Positions 8,008 through 17,305 of a stretch of 64,000 bases of DNA are shown here, piece by piece. The notes under the pieces are model-generated. The model was not told the origin of the DNA and searched no databases. It saw nothing but the letters and a program-made list of their open reading frames with translations. The stretch is from Marinilabiliaceae bacterium (GTDB lineage Bacteria > Bacteroidota > Bacteroidia > Bacteroidales > Marinilabiliaceae), in NCBI GenBank assembly GCA_021443545.1, contig JABUTU010000037.1, forward strand, positions 24,207 through 88,206, written 5' to 3'. Every line of letters begins with the position of its first letter. Positions within the stretch are counted from its first letter, which is position 1. A program made the translations under genes and the position numbers.

Positions 8008-8856
8008 ATGCGAAACTTTATATATTTTATAATACGACATTCCACAACGTTCTTTTTTATTCTTTTAGAAGCGTTGTGTATAATGCTTGTCTTTACCTAT
8101 AACGACTATCAGCAGTCGAAGTACCTATCGTCTGCAAATGTCATCGGTTCATCTCTCTATTCTATGCAGAATAGCGTATATGGTTATTTTCGTCTCTCTG
8201 AGGAGAATGAAAAACTCGTAAGGGAGAATGTGGCATTGCGTAATCAGATGGATATGATGTATGCGAAGATGCGTGAGATGACAGATTCAACCTTTATTTT
8301 ACGCGAATTACCCCAGCAGAAAATGATTTTTAGGGATGCGAAGGTCCTAAAGTCGTCAACCAATAGAATGCACAACTATATTACAATAGACAGGGGCAAG
8401 ACTGGGGGCGTAATGGAGGATATGGTAGCTATAGATGGTGAGACAGGTGGTGTGGTTGGACTTGTTACAGCAACTTCAGATAATTTTGCAATAATACTTC
8501 CGATTATTAATACCTCGTTCCGACTCTCAGCAAAACTCAAAGAGTCGAACTTCAGGGGGCAGCTTGTCTGGAATGGAGTTTTTGACGATAGGGTCATATT
8601 GAATGACATACCTGAGCATGCATCAGTGCATGTCGGTGATTCCATTGTTACAAGTGGATCCTCAAGTTTCTTCCCTGAGGGTATATTGGTAGGAGTCGTC
8701 TCGGAAGTGGAGATGGATAATAACGGGGGATTCTATAGACTCGAGGTGAAGTTGTCGACCGACTTTAACTCCATTTACAACGTTGAGATTATTGAAAACT
8801 TGCAATTGGAAGAGCAGACGAATCTTGAACAATCGCAGATGCAGGAAGAAGAATAG
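8008..8856 (+). CDS. mreC: Rod shape-determining protein MreC
   Basis: MreC is a bitopic membrane protein that scaffolds the elongasome between cytoplasmic MreB and periplasmic PBP2. The 282-aa product has one N-terminal membrane segment (about 12-30), a periplasmic coiled coil (about 55-85, rich in Glu/Lys/Arg with LRNQMDMMYAKM) and the C-terminal two-beta-domain core with VTSGSSSFFPEGILVG, a recognisable MreC motif. It ends in an acidic Q/E-rich tail. First gene of mreC-mreD-mrdA-rodA; no mreB lies in the window. Confidence 0.93.
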   Translation: MRNFIYFIIRHSTTFFFILLEALCIMLVFTYNDYQQSKYLSSANVIGSSLYSMQNSVYGYFRLSEENEKLVRENVALRNQMDMMYAKMREMTDSTFILRELPQQKMIFRDAKVLKSSTNRMHNYITIDRGKTGGVMEDMVAIDGETGGVVGLVTATSDNFAIILPIINTSFRLSAKLKESNFRGQLVWNGVFDDRVILNDIPEHASVHVGDSIVTSGSSSFFPEGILVGVVSEVEMDNNGGFYRLEVKLSTDFNSIYNVEIIENLQLEEQTNLEQSQMQEEE

Positions 8857-8871
8857 CTAAAGGAAGAGACA

Positions 8872-9393
8872 ATGACAAATTCACAGAACATCATACGACT
8901 ATTATTGTTGTTTATCATACTTGTTTTATTGCAAGTTGTGATATTCAACAACTTGGATTTTTTGGGATTCATCAACCCATATCCATATATATTATTGGTT
9001 ATGAGCATGCCATTTGGTGTTTCAACCTCATTTCTGATGATAATAGGATTTGGTATCGGTTTGACAATCGATATGTTCAGTAACACTCCAGGAATGCATG
9101 CGGGTTCGTGTGTGTTGCTTGCTTATCTGCGTCCTTGGATTTTGAAACTGATAGCTCTGCATGACGACTATAAGACAGGAAATCTTCCGTCCTCTGCCTC
9201 GTACGGAGGTATGTGGTATTTGAAATATACAATATTGTGTGTCTCTATTCATCATGTTGTCCTCTTCTGTTTTGAGCAGATTGACACCATACTATGGTGG
9301 CCAACATTATTGAGAATTATTCTCAGCATTGCCGCCTCCATTGTAATAATCTATGTCTCACAGATTTTTATTAGAATAGGTGGTCGGGAATAA
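8872..9393 (+). CDS. mreD: Rod shape-determining protein MreD
   Basis: The 173-aa protein is almost entirely hydrophobic, with about five membrane segments, as expected for MreD, the integral-membrane partner of MreC. Motifs include the first helix LLLLFIILVLLQVVIF, the NPYPYILLVMSMPF stretch and a GFGIGLTIDMFSNTPGMHA segment that resembles the family's conserved G-L-x-D core. Its stop codon shares one base with the mrdA start (TAATG), so the two are translationally coupled. Confidence 0.9.
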   Translation: MTNSQNIIRLLLLFIILVLLQVVIFNNLDFLGFINPYPYILLVMSMPFGVSTSFLMIIGFGIGLTIDMFSNTPGMHAGSCVLLAYLRPWILKLIALHDDYKTGNLPSSASYGGMWYLKYTILCVSIHHVVLFCFEQIDTILWWPTLLRIILSIAASIVIIYVSQIFIRIGGRE

Positions 9394-11228
9394 TGGAGTA
9401 TCGTAGGCACATAATCGCATTTGTGATGATATTGATAGGGCTATGTATGATAGCCCGTTTAGCCTATGTTCAGCTATTCGACAGTACCTACAAACTATCG
9501 GCCGATAGCAACTCGAGGCGCAAGGTTACGCAGTACCCGTCGCGCGGTCTCATTTACGATCGTAATGGTAAACTGCTGGTCTCGAATGAGGCTTACTACG
9601 ATATTATGGTTGTTCCGCGGGAGGTCCATGAGTTCGACAGCCTTGATTTCTGTCAGACTGTAGGCATCGATATGCCTATGTTACGAGACCTATTCAAAGA
9701 GATGAGGCTGAATATTCGTCGTCGACGGGCTTCAGTCCATAAACCTTATCAGTTTATCAGACAATTATCGAGTGAACGTTACGCAGTCTTGCAAGAGAAA
9801 CTATACCGCTTAGATGGTTTTTATGCTCAGCGACGCACTCTTCGTAAATATGAGTACCCAGCTGCAGCGCATGTGCTTGGATATGTAGGGGAGGTTAATG
9901 AGAATGTAATAAAGAACGACCCATACTATGCTCAGGGCGACTATATCGGCATCTCAGGTATTGAGAGCTCTTTTGAGAGTGATCTGAGAGGTCAGAAGGG
10001 TGTCAATTATCTAATGGTCGATGTTCTTGGCCGGCAAAAGGGCGAGTTTCGTGGAGGTGCGTATGATACAGTTGCTATCTCTGGAAAAGACCTGACTCTG
10101 AGTCTGGATATTGAACTTCAGATGTATGGCGAGCGACTTATGGCGGGAAAGACGGGAAGTATTGTAGCGATAAAACCGCAGACGGGTGAGATTCTATGTA
10201 TGGTTTCAGCGCCCTCTTATGATCCGTCATTGTTGATAGGACGCGACCGTTCGGTTAATTTTCCTCTCTTGAGCTCAGATCCTCAGAAACCGCTTTTTAA
10301 TAGAGCCATTCAAGCTTGGTATCCACCAGGTTCGACATTCAAGACTATAAATGCCCTCATTGGTATGCAAGAGGGTGTGGTTACACCTGAGACTCGTTAT
10401 CCATGTGCTTATGGATATACTATAGGTCGTTTCCACATGGGATGTCATGGACATGCCTCGCCTCTTAACCTGCGGCAATCTATCCAGAATTCTTGTAATG
10501 GTTACTATGCCTATGAGTTCAGGGCAATACTTGATAATAAGAAATATGAGAGTGTTGGTGCCTCATTAGATAATTGGAAGGATTATCTTGTGCGTTTCGG
10601 ATTAGGCTATAGACTCGGTATAGATATAGCCAATGAGAACAGAGGTTTTGTTCCGAATGCTGCCTATTATGACAAGGCGAAGGGTAAGGGATGGACCTCC
10701 TTAGGTGTCGTCTCACTCTCTATTGGGCAGGGAGAGTTGTTACTGACACCTATTCAGATGGCTAATGTTGCCGCTATCATCAGTAATAAGGGTTGGTTCT
10801 ACACTCCGCATGTAGTTCATCATATAGAGGAAACAGATATAGCTTCGCAGTATACAACCAAGCATTTTGTGGGAATAGATACCACCTATTTTTCTGTTGT
10901 TCAGGATGGTATGGAGATGGCAGTGTGGGGCACAGATGGCGGTACAGCAAGGGCTGCTCAGATTCCTGATATACGGATATGTGGTAAGACCGGGACAGCG
11001 CAGAATCCGCATGGTAAAGACCATTCCATCTTCATGTCTTTCGCACCAAAGGATGACCCTCAGATTGCGATTTCCGTATATGTTGAGAATGCAGGTTTTG
11101 GTGCAACATGGGCTGCCCCAATTGCAAGTTTAATGGTTGAAAAGTATGTTAATGGCTCAATAAAGCCTGAAAGAGAATATATAGAAAAGAGAATACTTGA
11201 GACGCAATTGAATGGAGTACAACCTTAG
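9393..11228 (+). CDS. mrdA: Penicillin-binding protein 2 (elongation transpeptidase)
   Basis: A class B PBP, the DD-transpeptidase that crosslinks peptidoglycan during elongation with RodA. The 611-aa protein has an N-terminal membrane anchor (about 7-27), the PBP dimerisation domain with the opening RGLIYDRNGKLL, and the transpeptidase domain: S314 in STFK within YPPGSTFKT, an SCN motif near 366 and KTGTAQ near 530. The start overlaps the mreD stop by 1 nt, and its 3' end overlaps rodA by 17 nt. Confidence 0.95.
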   Translation: MEYRRHIIAFVMILIGLCMIARLAYVQLFDSTYKLSADSNSRRKVTQYPSRGLIYDRNGKLLVSNEAYYDIMVVPREVHEFDSLDFCQTVGIDMPMLRDLFKEMRLNIRRRRASVHKPYQFIRQLSSERYAVLQEKLYRLDGFYAQRRTLRKYEYPAAAHVLGYVGEVNENVIKNDPYYAQGDYIGISGIESSFESDLRGQKGVNYLMVDVLGRQKGEFRGGAYDTVAISGKDLTLSLDIELQMYGERLMAGKTGSIVAIKPQTGEILCMVSAPSYDPSLLIGRDRSVNFPLLSSDPQKPLFNRAIQAWYPPGSTFKTINALIGMQEGVVTPETRYPCAYGYTIGRFHMGCHGHASPLNLRQSIQNSCNGYYAYEFRAILDNKKYESVGASLDNWKDYLVRFGLGYRLGIDIANENRGFVPNAAYYDKAKGKGWTSLGVVSLSIGQGELLLTPIQMANVAAIISNKGWFYTPHVVHHIEETDIASQYTTKHFVGIDTTYFSVVQDGMEMAVWGTDGGTARAAQIPDIRICGKTGTAQNPHGKDHSIFMSFAPKDDPQIAISVYVENAGFGATWAAPIASLMVEKYVNGSIKPEREYIEKRILETQLNGVQP

Positions 11229-12657
11229 CAATAGAAATAATTCATACCACAAAGGGATAGACTGGGTGACGGTTCTTTTATACACCCTGTTGGTTGTTTT
11301 TGGCTGGTTTAATCTGTATGCAGCCAACTTCAATCCCGAAACGAAGGTTTTCTTCTCGATTGATGCTGAGTATTTTAAGCAATTGATGTGGATAGGAGTA
11401 ACTATAATCCTGATAGGAGCTCTTATGCTTGTTGACAGTAAAATTTTCGTGGAGCTTGCCTCAATTCTTTATGGTGTCTCTCTGCTATTATTGTTGCTTA
11501 CCCTTGTTGTCGGAAAGGAGGTCAATGGCGCAAAGGCATGGTTGGGCTTCGGTCCAGTTCAGTTTCAGCCAGTTGAGATGACGAAGATTGCAACAGCCCT
11601 GCTCATCTCCCGCATAATAAGTCGTTATGGATTCTCATTTTCCTTTAGGAATATAATGCAGATGGGGTTAGTTTTACTTGTCCCAATAGCATTTGTTCTA
11701 TTGCAGAATGATACGGGTAGCGCTTTAATATTTCTGATATTTCTTTTTCCAATGTTCCGAGAAGGAATGTCGGGACATATATTGACAATTGGAATTGTAA
11801 GTATTATTGCAGCTATAGCCTCCCTGCTGAAGGGTAGTCCGCTTGTAATGTGTGTCGTTTTAGCACTATTTGTCATTGCATTGACTCTCTATCTGTCTTA
11901 TATCGGGCATAAAAGAGTTGCTTTTATCTCTGTTATTACGGGGGTATTCGCTATGCTTTTTATGGCTTTATATCTGCATTTCTTCGGTGATCTCATTCAT
12001 TGGGACTGGGTTGTTTTTGCCTGTGCTACTGTTCTGACTGTTTATCTTTTGACTGTTTCAGTAATCAAGAGAATAAAGAGAGTCTCAACATTTATAATGT
12101 ATCTATGGATAGCTCTTTTAGTATCGTTTGTAACTGGTTATGCCTTCAATAACATTCTTATAGAGCACCAGAGAACCCGTATTAATATTTTGTTTGGAAT
12201 AGAAGAGGACCCATTAGGGGCTGGCTACAATGTCAATCAGAGTCTTATTGCCATTGGGTCAGGAGGTGTGACAGGCAAAGGCTTCTTAGAGGGAACGCAG
12301 ACGAAATTGAACTTTGTTCCAAAGCAGTCGACCGATTTCATCTTCTGCACTGTTGGCGAGGAGTGGGGTTTCTTGGGATGTGTTGCCCTAATAGCGCTTT
12401 ATATTGCGTTTTTCATGCGCCTTATGCAGCTTGCGGAGAAACAGCACTCGGTCTTTAGTCGTGTATATGGATATAGTATAGTCTGCATATTCTTCTTTCA
12501 TTTTGCTGTGAATATATGTATGACCATAGGGCTTATGCCTGTCATAGGTATCCCACTGCCATTCTTCAGTTATGGTGGTTCTTCGTTTTTGGGTTTTTCT
12601 ATGATGCTCTTTATCTTCCTTAAGCTTGATACTGACCGTAACGAGTTAATCAGGTAG
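11212..12657 (+). CDS. rodA: SEDS-family peptidoglycan polymerase RodA
   Basis: A lipid II polymerase of the elongasome, partner of PBP2. The 481-aa protein has about ten or more membrane segments, the early motif GAKAWLGFGPVQFQPVE, which is diagnostic of RodA/FtsW, the GLMPVIGIPLPFFSYGGSS motif near the C-terminus, and the large periplasmic loop with KLNFVPKQSTDFIF carrying the conserved acidic residue. It is longer than E. coli RodA (about 370 aa) because of extra mid-protein membrane segments, as seen in other Bacteroidetes. It ends 8 nt before the convergent rfbB stop. Confidence 0.95.
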   Translation: MEYNLSNRNNSYHKGIDWVTVLLYTLLVVFGWFNLYAANFNPETKVFFSIDAEYFKQLMWIGVTIILIGALMLVDSKIFVELASILYGVSLLLLLLTLVVGKEVNGAKAWLGFGPVQFQPVEMTKIATALLISRIISRYGFSFSFRNIMQMGLVLLVPIAFVLLQNDTGSALIFLIFLFPMFREGMSGHILTIGIVSIIAAIASLLKGSPLVMCVVLALFVIALTLYLSYIGHKRVAFISVITGVFAMLFMALYLHFFGDLIHWDWVVFACATVLTVYLLTVSVIKRIKRVSTFIMYLWIALLVSFVTGYAFNNILIEHQRTRINILFGIEEDPLGAGYNVNQSLIAIGSGGVTGKGFLEGTQTKLNFVPKQSTDFIFCTVGEEWGFLGCVALIALYIAFFMRLMQLAEKQHSVFSRVYGYSIVCIFFFHFAVNICMTIGLMPVIGIPLPFFSYGGSSFLGFSMMLFIFLKLDTDRNELIR

Positions 12658-12665
12658 CCTCTCAA

Positions 12666-13772
12666 TCATCTGTTGGAGTACATTTCGTCGTAGTACTTTT
12701 CGTAGTCGCCTGAGGTAATATTGTCCATCCACTCCTGGTTGTCGAGATACCATCGAACAGTCTTCTCAATGCCCTCTTCGAATTGCAGACTTGGTTCCCA
12801 GCCAAGTTCCCTCTTTAGTTTTGATGAATCTATTGCATAGCGGAGGTCGTGGCCTGCGCGGTCTGTTACGTGTGTAATAAGGTCCATGTCAGCACCTTCT
12901 GGACGTCCCAAGAGACGGTCAACAGTATTGATTACAACCTTTATGATGTCGATATTCTTCCATTCGTTAAAGCCACCGATATTGTATGTTTCAGCGATAG
13001 TACCCTTGTGGAAAATCACATCGATTGCTCTTGCATGATCAACGACGTATAGCCAATCGCGGACATTCTCACCTTTTCCATACACAGGAAGAGGTTTGCG
13101 GTTGCGGATATTATTTATAAATAGAGGAATGAGTTTTTCTGGGAATTGGTATGGCCCATAGTTGTTGGAGCAGTTGGTCACGATGGTAGGCAGTCCATAT
13201 GTGTCGTGAAATGCGCGGACAAAATGGTCAGACGAAGCTTTTGATGCAGAGTAGGGAGAGTGTGGATTGTACTTGGTCTCCTCACGGAAGAATGAATCGC
13301 CATAAGGACCTCTGCCATCTTTGTCACCTGCTGGATTAGAGAGCTCAAGAGCTCCATATACCTCGTCGGTTGAGATGTGATAAAAGCGTTTCCCTTCGTA
13401 TTTAGAGGGAGATTTATCCCAAACCGTCTTAGCAGCCTGAAGGAGAGAGAGAGTTCCCATAACATTGGTACGTGCGAATGTGAATGGGTCGCGTATGCTT
13501 CGGTCCACATGACTTTCAGCGGCAAGGTGTATGATACCATCCACTTCGTATTTCTCCATTAACGCAACGATAGCCTCGTAGTTACAGATATCCTCACGTA
13601 CGAAGGTGTAGTTGGATTTACCTTCGATATCACTGAGATTCACAAGATTACCAGCATACGTCAGCTTGTCAACGTTAATGATGTGGTAATCAGGGTATTT
13701 ATTGACGAATAAACGTACGACATGGCTGCCTATGAAACCTGCGCCACCTGTTATTATGATACTCTTTGCCAT
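12666..13772 (-). CDS. rfbB: dTDP-glucose 4,6-dehydratase
   Basis: Second enzyme of dTDP-L-rhamnose synthesis: dTDP-glucose to dTDP-4-keto-6-deoxyglucose. The 368-aa extended SDR has the NAD motif GGAGFIGSHV (9-18), TDEVYG (catalytic T135, D136, E137), Y174xxxK178 and the substrate-binding NNYGPYQFPEKLIP region, followed by WLYVVDHARAI. It is the last gene of the rfbA-rfbC-rfbD-rfbB run on the minus strand, 10 nt after rfbD. It ends tail-to-tail with rodA, with no visible terminator. Confidence 0.96.
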   Translation of the reverse strand: MAKSIIITGGAGFIGSHVVRLFVNKYPDYHIINVDKLTYAGNLVNLSDIEGKSNYTFVREDICNYEAIVALMEKYEVDGIIHLAAESHVDRSIRDPFTFARTNVMGTLSLLQAAKTVWDKSPSKYEGKRFYHISTDEVYGALELSNPAGDKDGRGPYGDSFFREETKYNPHSPYSASKASSDHFVRAFHDTYGLPTIVTNCSNNYGPYQFPEKLIPLFINNIRNRKPLPVYGKGENVRDWLYVVDHARAIDVIFHKGTIAETYNIGGFNEWKNIDIIKVVINTVDRLLGRPEGADMDLITHVTDRAGHDLRYAIDSSKLKRELGWEPSLQFEEGIEKTVRWYLDNQEWMDNITSGDYEKYYDEMYSNR

Positions 13773-13782
13773 AATGCAATTC

Positions 13783-14652
13783 TTATTTTTGCTGATTATT
13801 AATAGTTGTGATACATCTTTTCAATGCATCATACCAATGGGGGATATTGATTCCGAAAGTTGTTTTCGTCAATGTCTTGTCAAGGACCGAGAAAGATGGC
13901 CGTTTGACAGGTGAAGGGAACTCATCGGAGTGGCATGGCTGTACATCACATATACTCGTGTTGCCGGCTATGTCGCGAATAGCCATAGTGAAGTCATACC
14001 AAGTTGCCACCCCCTCATTTGTATAGTGATATACCCCTGTTTTGTCAAGCATATTATTGTTCACTATATGCATAATGAATGCAGCCAGGTCAGCTGCATA
14101 GGTAGGAGAACCGACTTGGTCGAAAACGACCTTAAGCTCTGGCTTTGAGGAGGTCAGATTGAGCATCGTCTTGACAAAGTTTTTTCCGTAGGGGGAATAC
14201 AACCATGCTGTACGAATTATGATGTATTTGCACCCAACAGCAATAATCGACTCCTCGCCTCTAAGCTTGGTTCTGCCGTAAGCTCCGAGTGGGTCTTTAG
14301 GGGCATCAGGATTAAGAGGAACATTTGCCTTTGCCCCGAAGACGTAATCAGTTGAGATATGAATTAAAGTTGCACCGACCTCCTTTGCTGCTATGGCAAG
14401 ATTCTCGACGGCTTTATTGTTGATGATGTCAGCTATTGCCTCATCACTTTCAGCCTTGTCAACATTAGTATATGCAGCACAATTAATGATTACATCTGCT
14501 GCAAAGCTTTTAACAGTTGTAATGACAGATTCTCTATTAGTTATATCCAGTTCCGCGACATCAGTGAAGGCGAAAGAGTGGGGAGTGCCAACACTTAGAG
14601 TGCGCACCTCATTACCAAGTTGTCCGTTAGCTCCAGTTACAAGAATATTCAT
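13783..14652 (-). CDS. rfbD: dTDP-4-dehydrorhamnose reductase
   Basis: Last step of dTDP-L-rhamnose synthesis: NADPH reduction of dTDP-4-keto-L-rhamnose. The 289-aa SDR has GANGQLG at residues 7-13, the INCAAYTNVDKAESD substrate motif, STDYVFGAK, and YGRTKLRGE with the catalytic Tyr and Lys. The FDQVGSPTYAADLA stretch is typical of RfbD. It sits 1 nt after rfbC and 10 nt before rfbB, which is operon spacing. Confidence 0.96.
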   Translation of the reverse strand: MNILVTGANGQLGNEVRTLSVGTPHSFAFTDVAELDITNRESVITTVKSFAADVIINCAAYTNVDKAESDEAIADIINNKAVENLAIAAKEVGATLIHISTDYVFGAKANVPLNPDAPKDPLGAYGRTKLRGEESIIAVGCKYIIIRTAWLYSPYGKNFVKTMLNLTSSKPELKVVFDQVGSPTYAADLAAFIMHIVNNNMLDKTGVYHYTNEGVATWYDFTMAIRDIAGNTSICDVQPCHSDEFPSPVKRPSFSVLDKTLTKTTFGINIPHWYDALKRCITTINNQQK

Positions 14653-14653
14653 C

Positions 14654-15223
14654 CTAATAGAGTTTTATGTTGTAGTCGAAAGGCGAATCAATATCTCTTA
14701 GCGCCTTATGGTTCTTATCTTTTTCTGAAAGTATAGCCTCTGCTGGGTCTATTTGCCAGTCAATATGCAGTTCCTTATCGTCGTAAGCAATAGCGCCTTC
14801 AGCCTGAGGAGCATAATAATTATCGCATTTATACTGGAAAACAGCATGTTCAGAAAGTACGGCAAAGCCGTGAGCAAATCCGCGAGGTACGAAAAGCATA
14901 TTATGTTTTTCTGCTGTTAGTTCAACAGCAACATATTTCCCGAATGTTGGGCTTCCTTTTCTTATGTCGACGGCTACGTCAAGAACCTTACCCTCAACGA
15001 CTCTGACGAGTTTGCTTTGGGTAAATGGTGGTTTCTGGAAATGAAGGCCGCGCACTACGCCATAAGAGGAGCTACTCTCATTGTCTTGCACAAAGGTTGT
15101 CTTGCATATATTTTCGCGGAACCAATCGTCACGGAACGACTCAAAGAAATAGCCTCGGGAGTCACCAAAGACTTTTGGTTCTATAATGAACACATCGGGT
15201 ATGATTGTCTCAATTCTTGTCAT
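14654..15223 (-). CDS. rfbC: dTDP-4-dehydrorhamnose 3,5-epimerase
   Basis: A cupin-fold epimerase that converts dTDP-4-keto-6-deoxyglucose to dTDP-4-keto-L-rhamnose. The 189-aa product has the family motifs [21 protein letters not shown] with the catalytic His, [36 protein letters not shown] and [11 protein letters not shown] with the catalytic Tyr. Its start overlaps the end of rfbA by 4 nt, so the two are translationally coupled. Confidence 0.96.
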   Translation of the reverse strand: MTRIETIIPDVFIIEPKVFGDSRGYFFESFRDDWFRENICKTTFVQDNESSSSYGVVRGLHFQKPPFTQSKLVRVVEGKVLDVAVDIRKGSPTFGKYVAVELTAEKHNMLFVPRGFAHGFAVLSEHAVFQYKCDNYYAPQAEGAIAYDDKELHIDWQIDPAEAILSEKDKNHKALRDIDSPFDYNIKLY

Positions 15224-16092
15224 TTTGCTAATTTTAATAGGTATTGGCCGTAGCCGTTTTTCTTCATAGGCTCAGCTAAACGCAGAAGGTCTTCTCTGGT
15301 AATCCATCCTTTATTGAATGCAATCTCTTCAAGGCAGGCTACTTTCAGTCCCTGGCGTTTTTCGATAACCTCGATAAATGTAGATGCCTCTGCCAACGAA
15401 TCGTGAGTCCCTGTGTCAAGCCATGCAAATCCACGTCCCAGCATCTGAAGTTTCAGAGATCCCTCTTCGAGGTAAGCCTGATTAACTGTGGTAATTTCAA
15501 GTTCGCCACGTGCTGATGGTTTGATACGAGAGGCAATCTTGACAACACTGTTAGGATAGAAGTAGAGTCCGACGACAGCATAATTTGACTTAGGTTGCTG
15601 TGGTTTCTCTTCAATGCTTATAACATTCCCCTCTTTATCAAATTCAGCAACGCCATATCTCTCAGGGTCATTTACATAGTACCCAAAGATTGTAGCTTTG
15701 TGTTGATTGGAGACAATGTCAACAGCCTCATTTAGCATTTTGCCGAAGCTCTGACCGTAAAAGATATTATCGCCAAGAACCAGGCATACATCATCGTTAC
15801 CTATGAAGTCACGACCAATGATAAAGGCCTGAGCAAGTCCGTCTGGAGATGGTTGTTCTGCATATTCGAAGCGCACGCCATAGTCGCTGCCATCACCAAG
15901 AAGTCGCTTGAATCCTGGTAAGTCCTGGGGTGTAGATATGATAAGGATTTCTCTGATACCGGCTAACATAAGAGTCGATATCGGATAGTAAACCATTGGT
16001 TTGTCAAAAACAGGTAGCAACTGTTTGCTTATACCCTTGGTAATAGGGTAGAGTCTTGTGCCTGACCCTCCTGCTAAAACGATTCCTTTCAT
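15220..16092 (-). CDS. rfbA: Glucose-1-phosphate thymidylyltransferase
   Basis: First step of dTDP-L-rhamnose synthesis: glucose-1-phosphate plus dTTP to dTDP-glucose and pyrophosphate. The 290-aa protein has the nucleotidyltransferase motif GGSGTRLYP (8-16), [20 protein letters not shown] with the metal-binding aspartate, and [12 protein letters not shown] near the C-terminus. It follows the short amidohydrolase-like gene by 3 nt and precedes rfbC with a 4-nt overlap, so it belongs to the operon that begins with the sugar transferase at 18736. Confidence 0.96.
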   Translation of the reverse strand: MKGIVLAGGSGTRLYPITKGISKQLLPVFDKPMVYYPISTLMLAGIREILIISTPQDLPGFKRLLGDGSDYGVRFEYAEQPSPDGLAQAFIIGRDFIGNDDVCLVLGDNIFYGQSFGKMLNEAVDIVSNQHKATIFGYYVNDPERYGVAEFDKEGNVISIEEKPQQPKSNYAVVGLYFYPNSVVKIASRIKPSARGELEITTVNQAYLEEGSLKLQMLGRGFAWLDTGTHDSLAEASTFIEVIEKRQGLKVACLEEIAFNKGWITREDLLRLAEPMKKNGYGQYLLKLAK

Positions 16093-16095
16093 AAT

Positions 16096-16482
16096 TCAGT
16101 ATTGTCTGTTTATTATGGTTCTTACTCGGAGTTTGTCGCTATTGGTATATGTATTGAGATTTATATTCTCAATTATACATAACCATGCTTTCTCTCCAAT
16201 CTTTATGCCTTTGGCATTATCCAAACGTCTGATCAGTTCGCTGCATAGTCCCAACTCATTATTACTGAAACAATCAATCTCAAATGCATCGCTTTTGATG
16301 TTGAATGTCTCACCAGGAACGATGATACCAGCTCCAAACCATGTGTGACCCTGTTCTGGAACTGAACCTTCATGTTCAGTGATATTAGTAATGAAACCTG
16401 TAGAGTCATCAACTTCAATCACTGGCCATTTGCCTAAGGTGCCGTCAGTACGCAAATATCGGTGGGAACTGAATCTCATCAA
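16096..16482 (-). CDS. Amidohydrolase-like protein lacking its catalytic barrel
   Basis: The 128-aa product resembles the two ends of a Bacteroidales amidohydrolase with the middle missing. Residues 1-55 look like the N-terminal beta-sandwich strand set (FSSHRY..., VIEVDDSTGFI, FGAGIIVPG). Residues about 85-128 look like the C-terminal closing strands (IKIGEKAWLCIIENINL, then LRVRTI). In full-length enzymes VPG is followed by a metal-binding HxH; here it is followed by ETFNIK and no TIM barrel exists. A hydrolase role is therefore unlikely. The frame is intact and overlaps the DUF4296 gene by 38 nt, so it may still be made. The family assignment is from memory and moderately sure. Confidence 0.55.
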   Translation of the reverse strand: MMRFSSHRYLRTDGTLGKWPVIEVDDSTGFITNITEHEGSVPEQGHTWFGAGIIVPGETFNIKSDAFEIDCFSNNELGLCSELIRRLDNAKGIKIGEKAWLCIIENINLNTYTNSDKLRVRTIINRQY

Positions 16483-17302
16483 ACTTTATACTGTCGGTTA
16501 TATTATATGGAGAATACTCCAGTTTAATATTGTTCATTACTACTTTAGCATCTTTAAGATCTTTAGTATCCATAAGACAAAGTTTTATCTTTGTTGCTGG
16601 AATAGAGTCTCTTATAGCATGGTCTATCCGTATATTGCGAATTGAGTATGAACTCTTGTCAATTGTCACCCATGATGTGTCAGCAATATTATCTGTGTAG
16701 AAAGTGATAAGCGACATCTTAGTGTCATTTTTATTGCTGTTATGTTGCGTGAAGTTATAATCCATTGCAAACTGTAATGTACCGCCGCGCAAGCTATCGG
16801 CATTGTATAGAAATGTCAGATTCCGAGCAATAGTATCTTTCTCTTCTAATGGGTATCTAATTAGAAATATCTTCTTCCAAAATACAGTCTTCAGTGAATC
16901 TTGGAGATGAGCAATGTGTTTGTCTATAGAGTCCTGCATATTGTAGAGTTGTTCATAATCAGCCTCTCTCTTAGTGAGTATATCAACAATATCAGCATAA
17001 AGAAGAGCGTTTTTAGTGGGGTCGTCTGAGTATATTCTGACGATGCTATCGTATTGAGCTTTAGTCAGACCATATCTGTTAAGCACGGAGCGGTAGATAC
17101 TCTCCATGGTTTTGTCTTTGTACTTATTGGAAATGTCACCCCTAACCTGAGCCACGGCATCTGCAAGATATACATCTGCAACGATATGAGCGAATTTGTT
17201 TTGGGAAGGAATCCACGAATCCCGTATAAAAATATGCAGATACCATCCTCCCACGACAGACAGGATGATGGCAACTACTATTATAATATTTCTCTTGTTC
17301 AT
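16445..17302 (-). CDS. DUF4296-domain membrane-anchored protein
   Basis: The 285-aa product has one N-terminal membrane segment (about 4-24) and then a DUF4296-type helical domain (about 30-120), recognisable from FAHIVADVYLADAVAQ, LNRYGLTKAQYDSIVRIYSDDP and a following helix with LTKREADYEQL. The C-terminal half is beta-rich and unassigned. The domain has no established function; in Bacteroidales such genes commonly sit by an amidohydrolase gene, which fits the shortened amidohydrolase that overlaps it here by 38 nt. It lies 3 nt after the sugar transferase. Confidence 0.75.
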   Translation of the reverse strand: MNKRNIIIVVAIILSVVGGWYLHIFIRDSWIPSQNKFAHIVADVYLADAVAQVRGDISNKYKDKTMESIYRSVLNRYGLTKAQYDSIVRIYSDDPTKNALLYADIVDILTKREADYEQLYNMQDSIDKHIAHLQDSLKTVFWKKIFLIRYPLEEKDTIARNLTFLYNADSLRGGTLQFAMDYNFTQHNSNKNDTKMSLITFYTDNIADTSWVTIDKSSYSIRNIRIDHAIRDSIPATKIKLCLMDTKDLKDAKVVMNNIKLEYSPYNITDSIKFDEIQFPPIFAY

Positions 17303-17305
17303 TCT

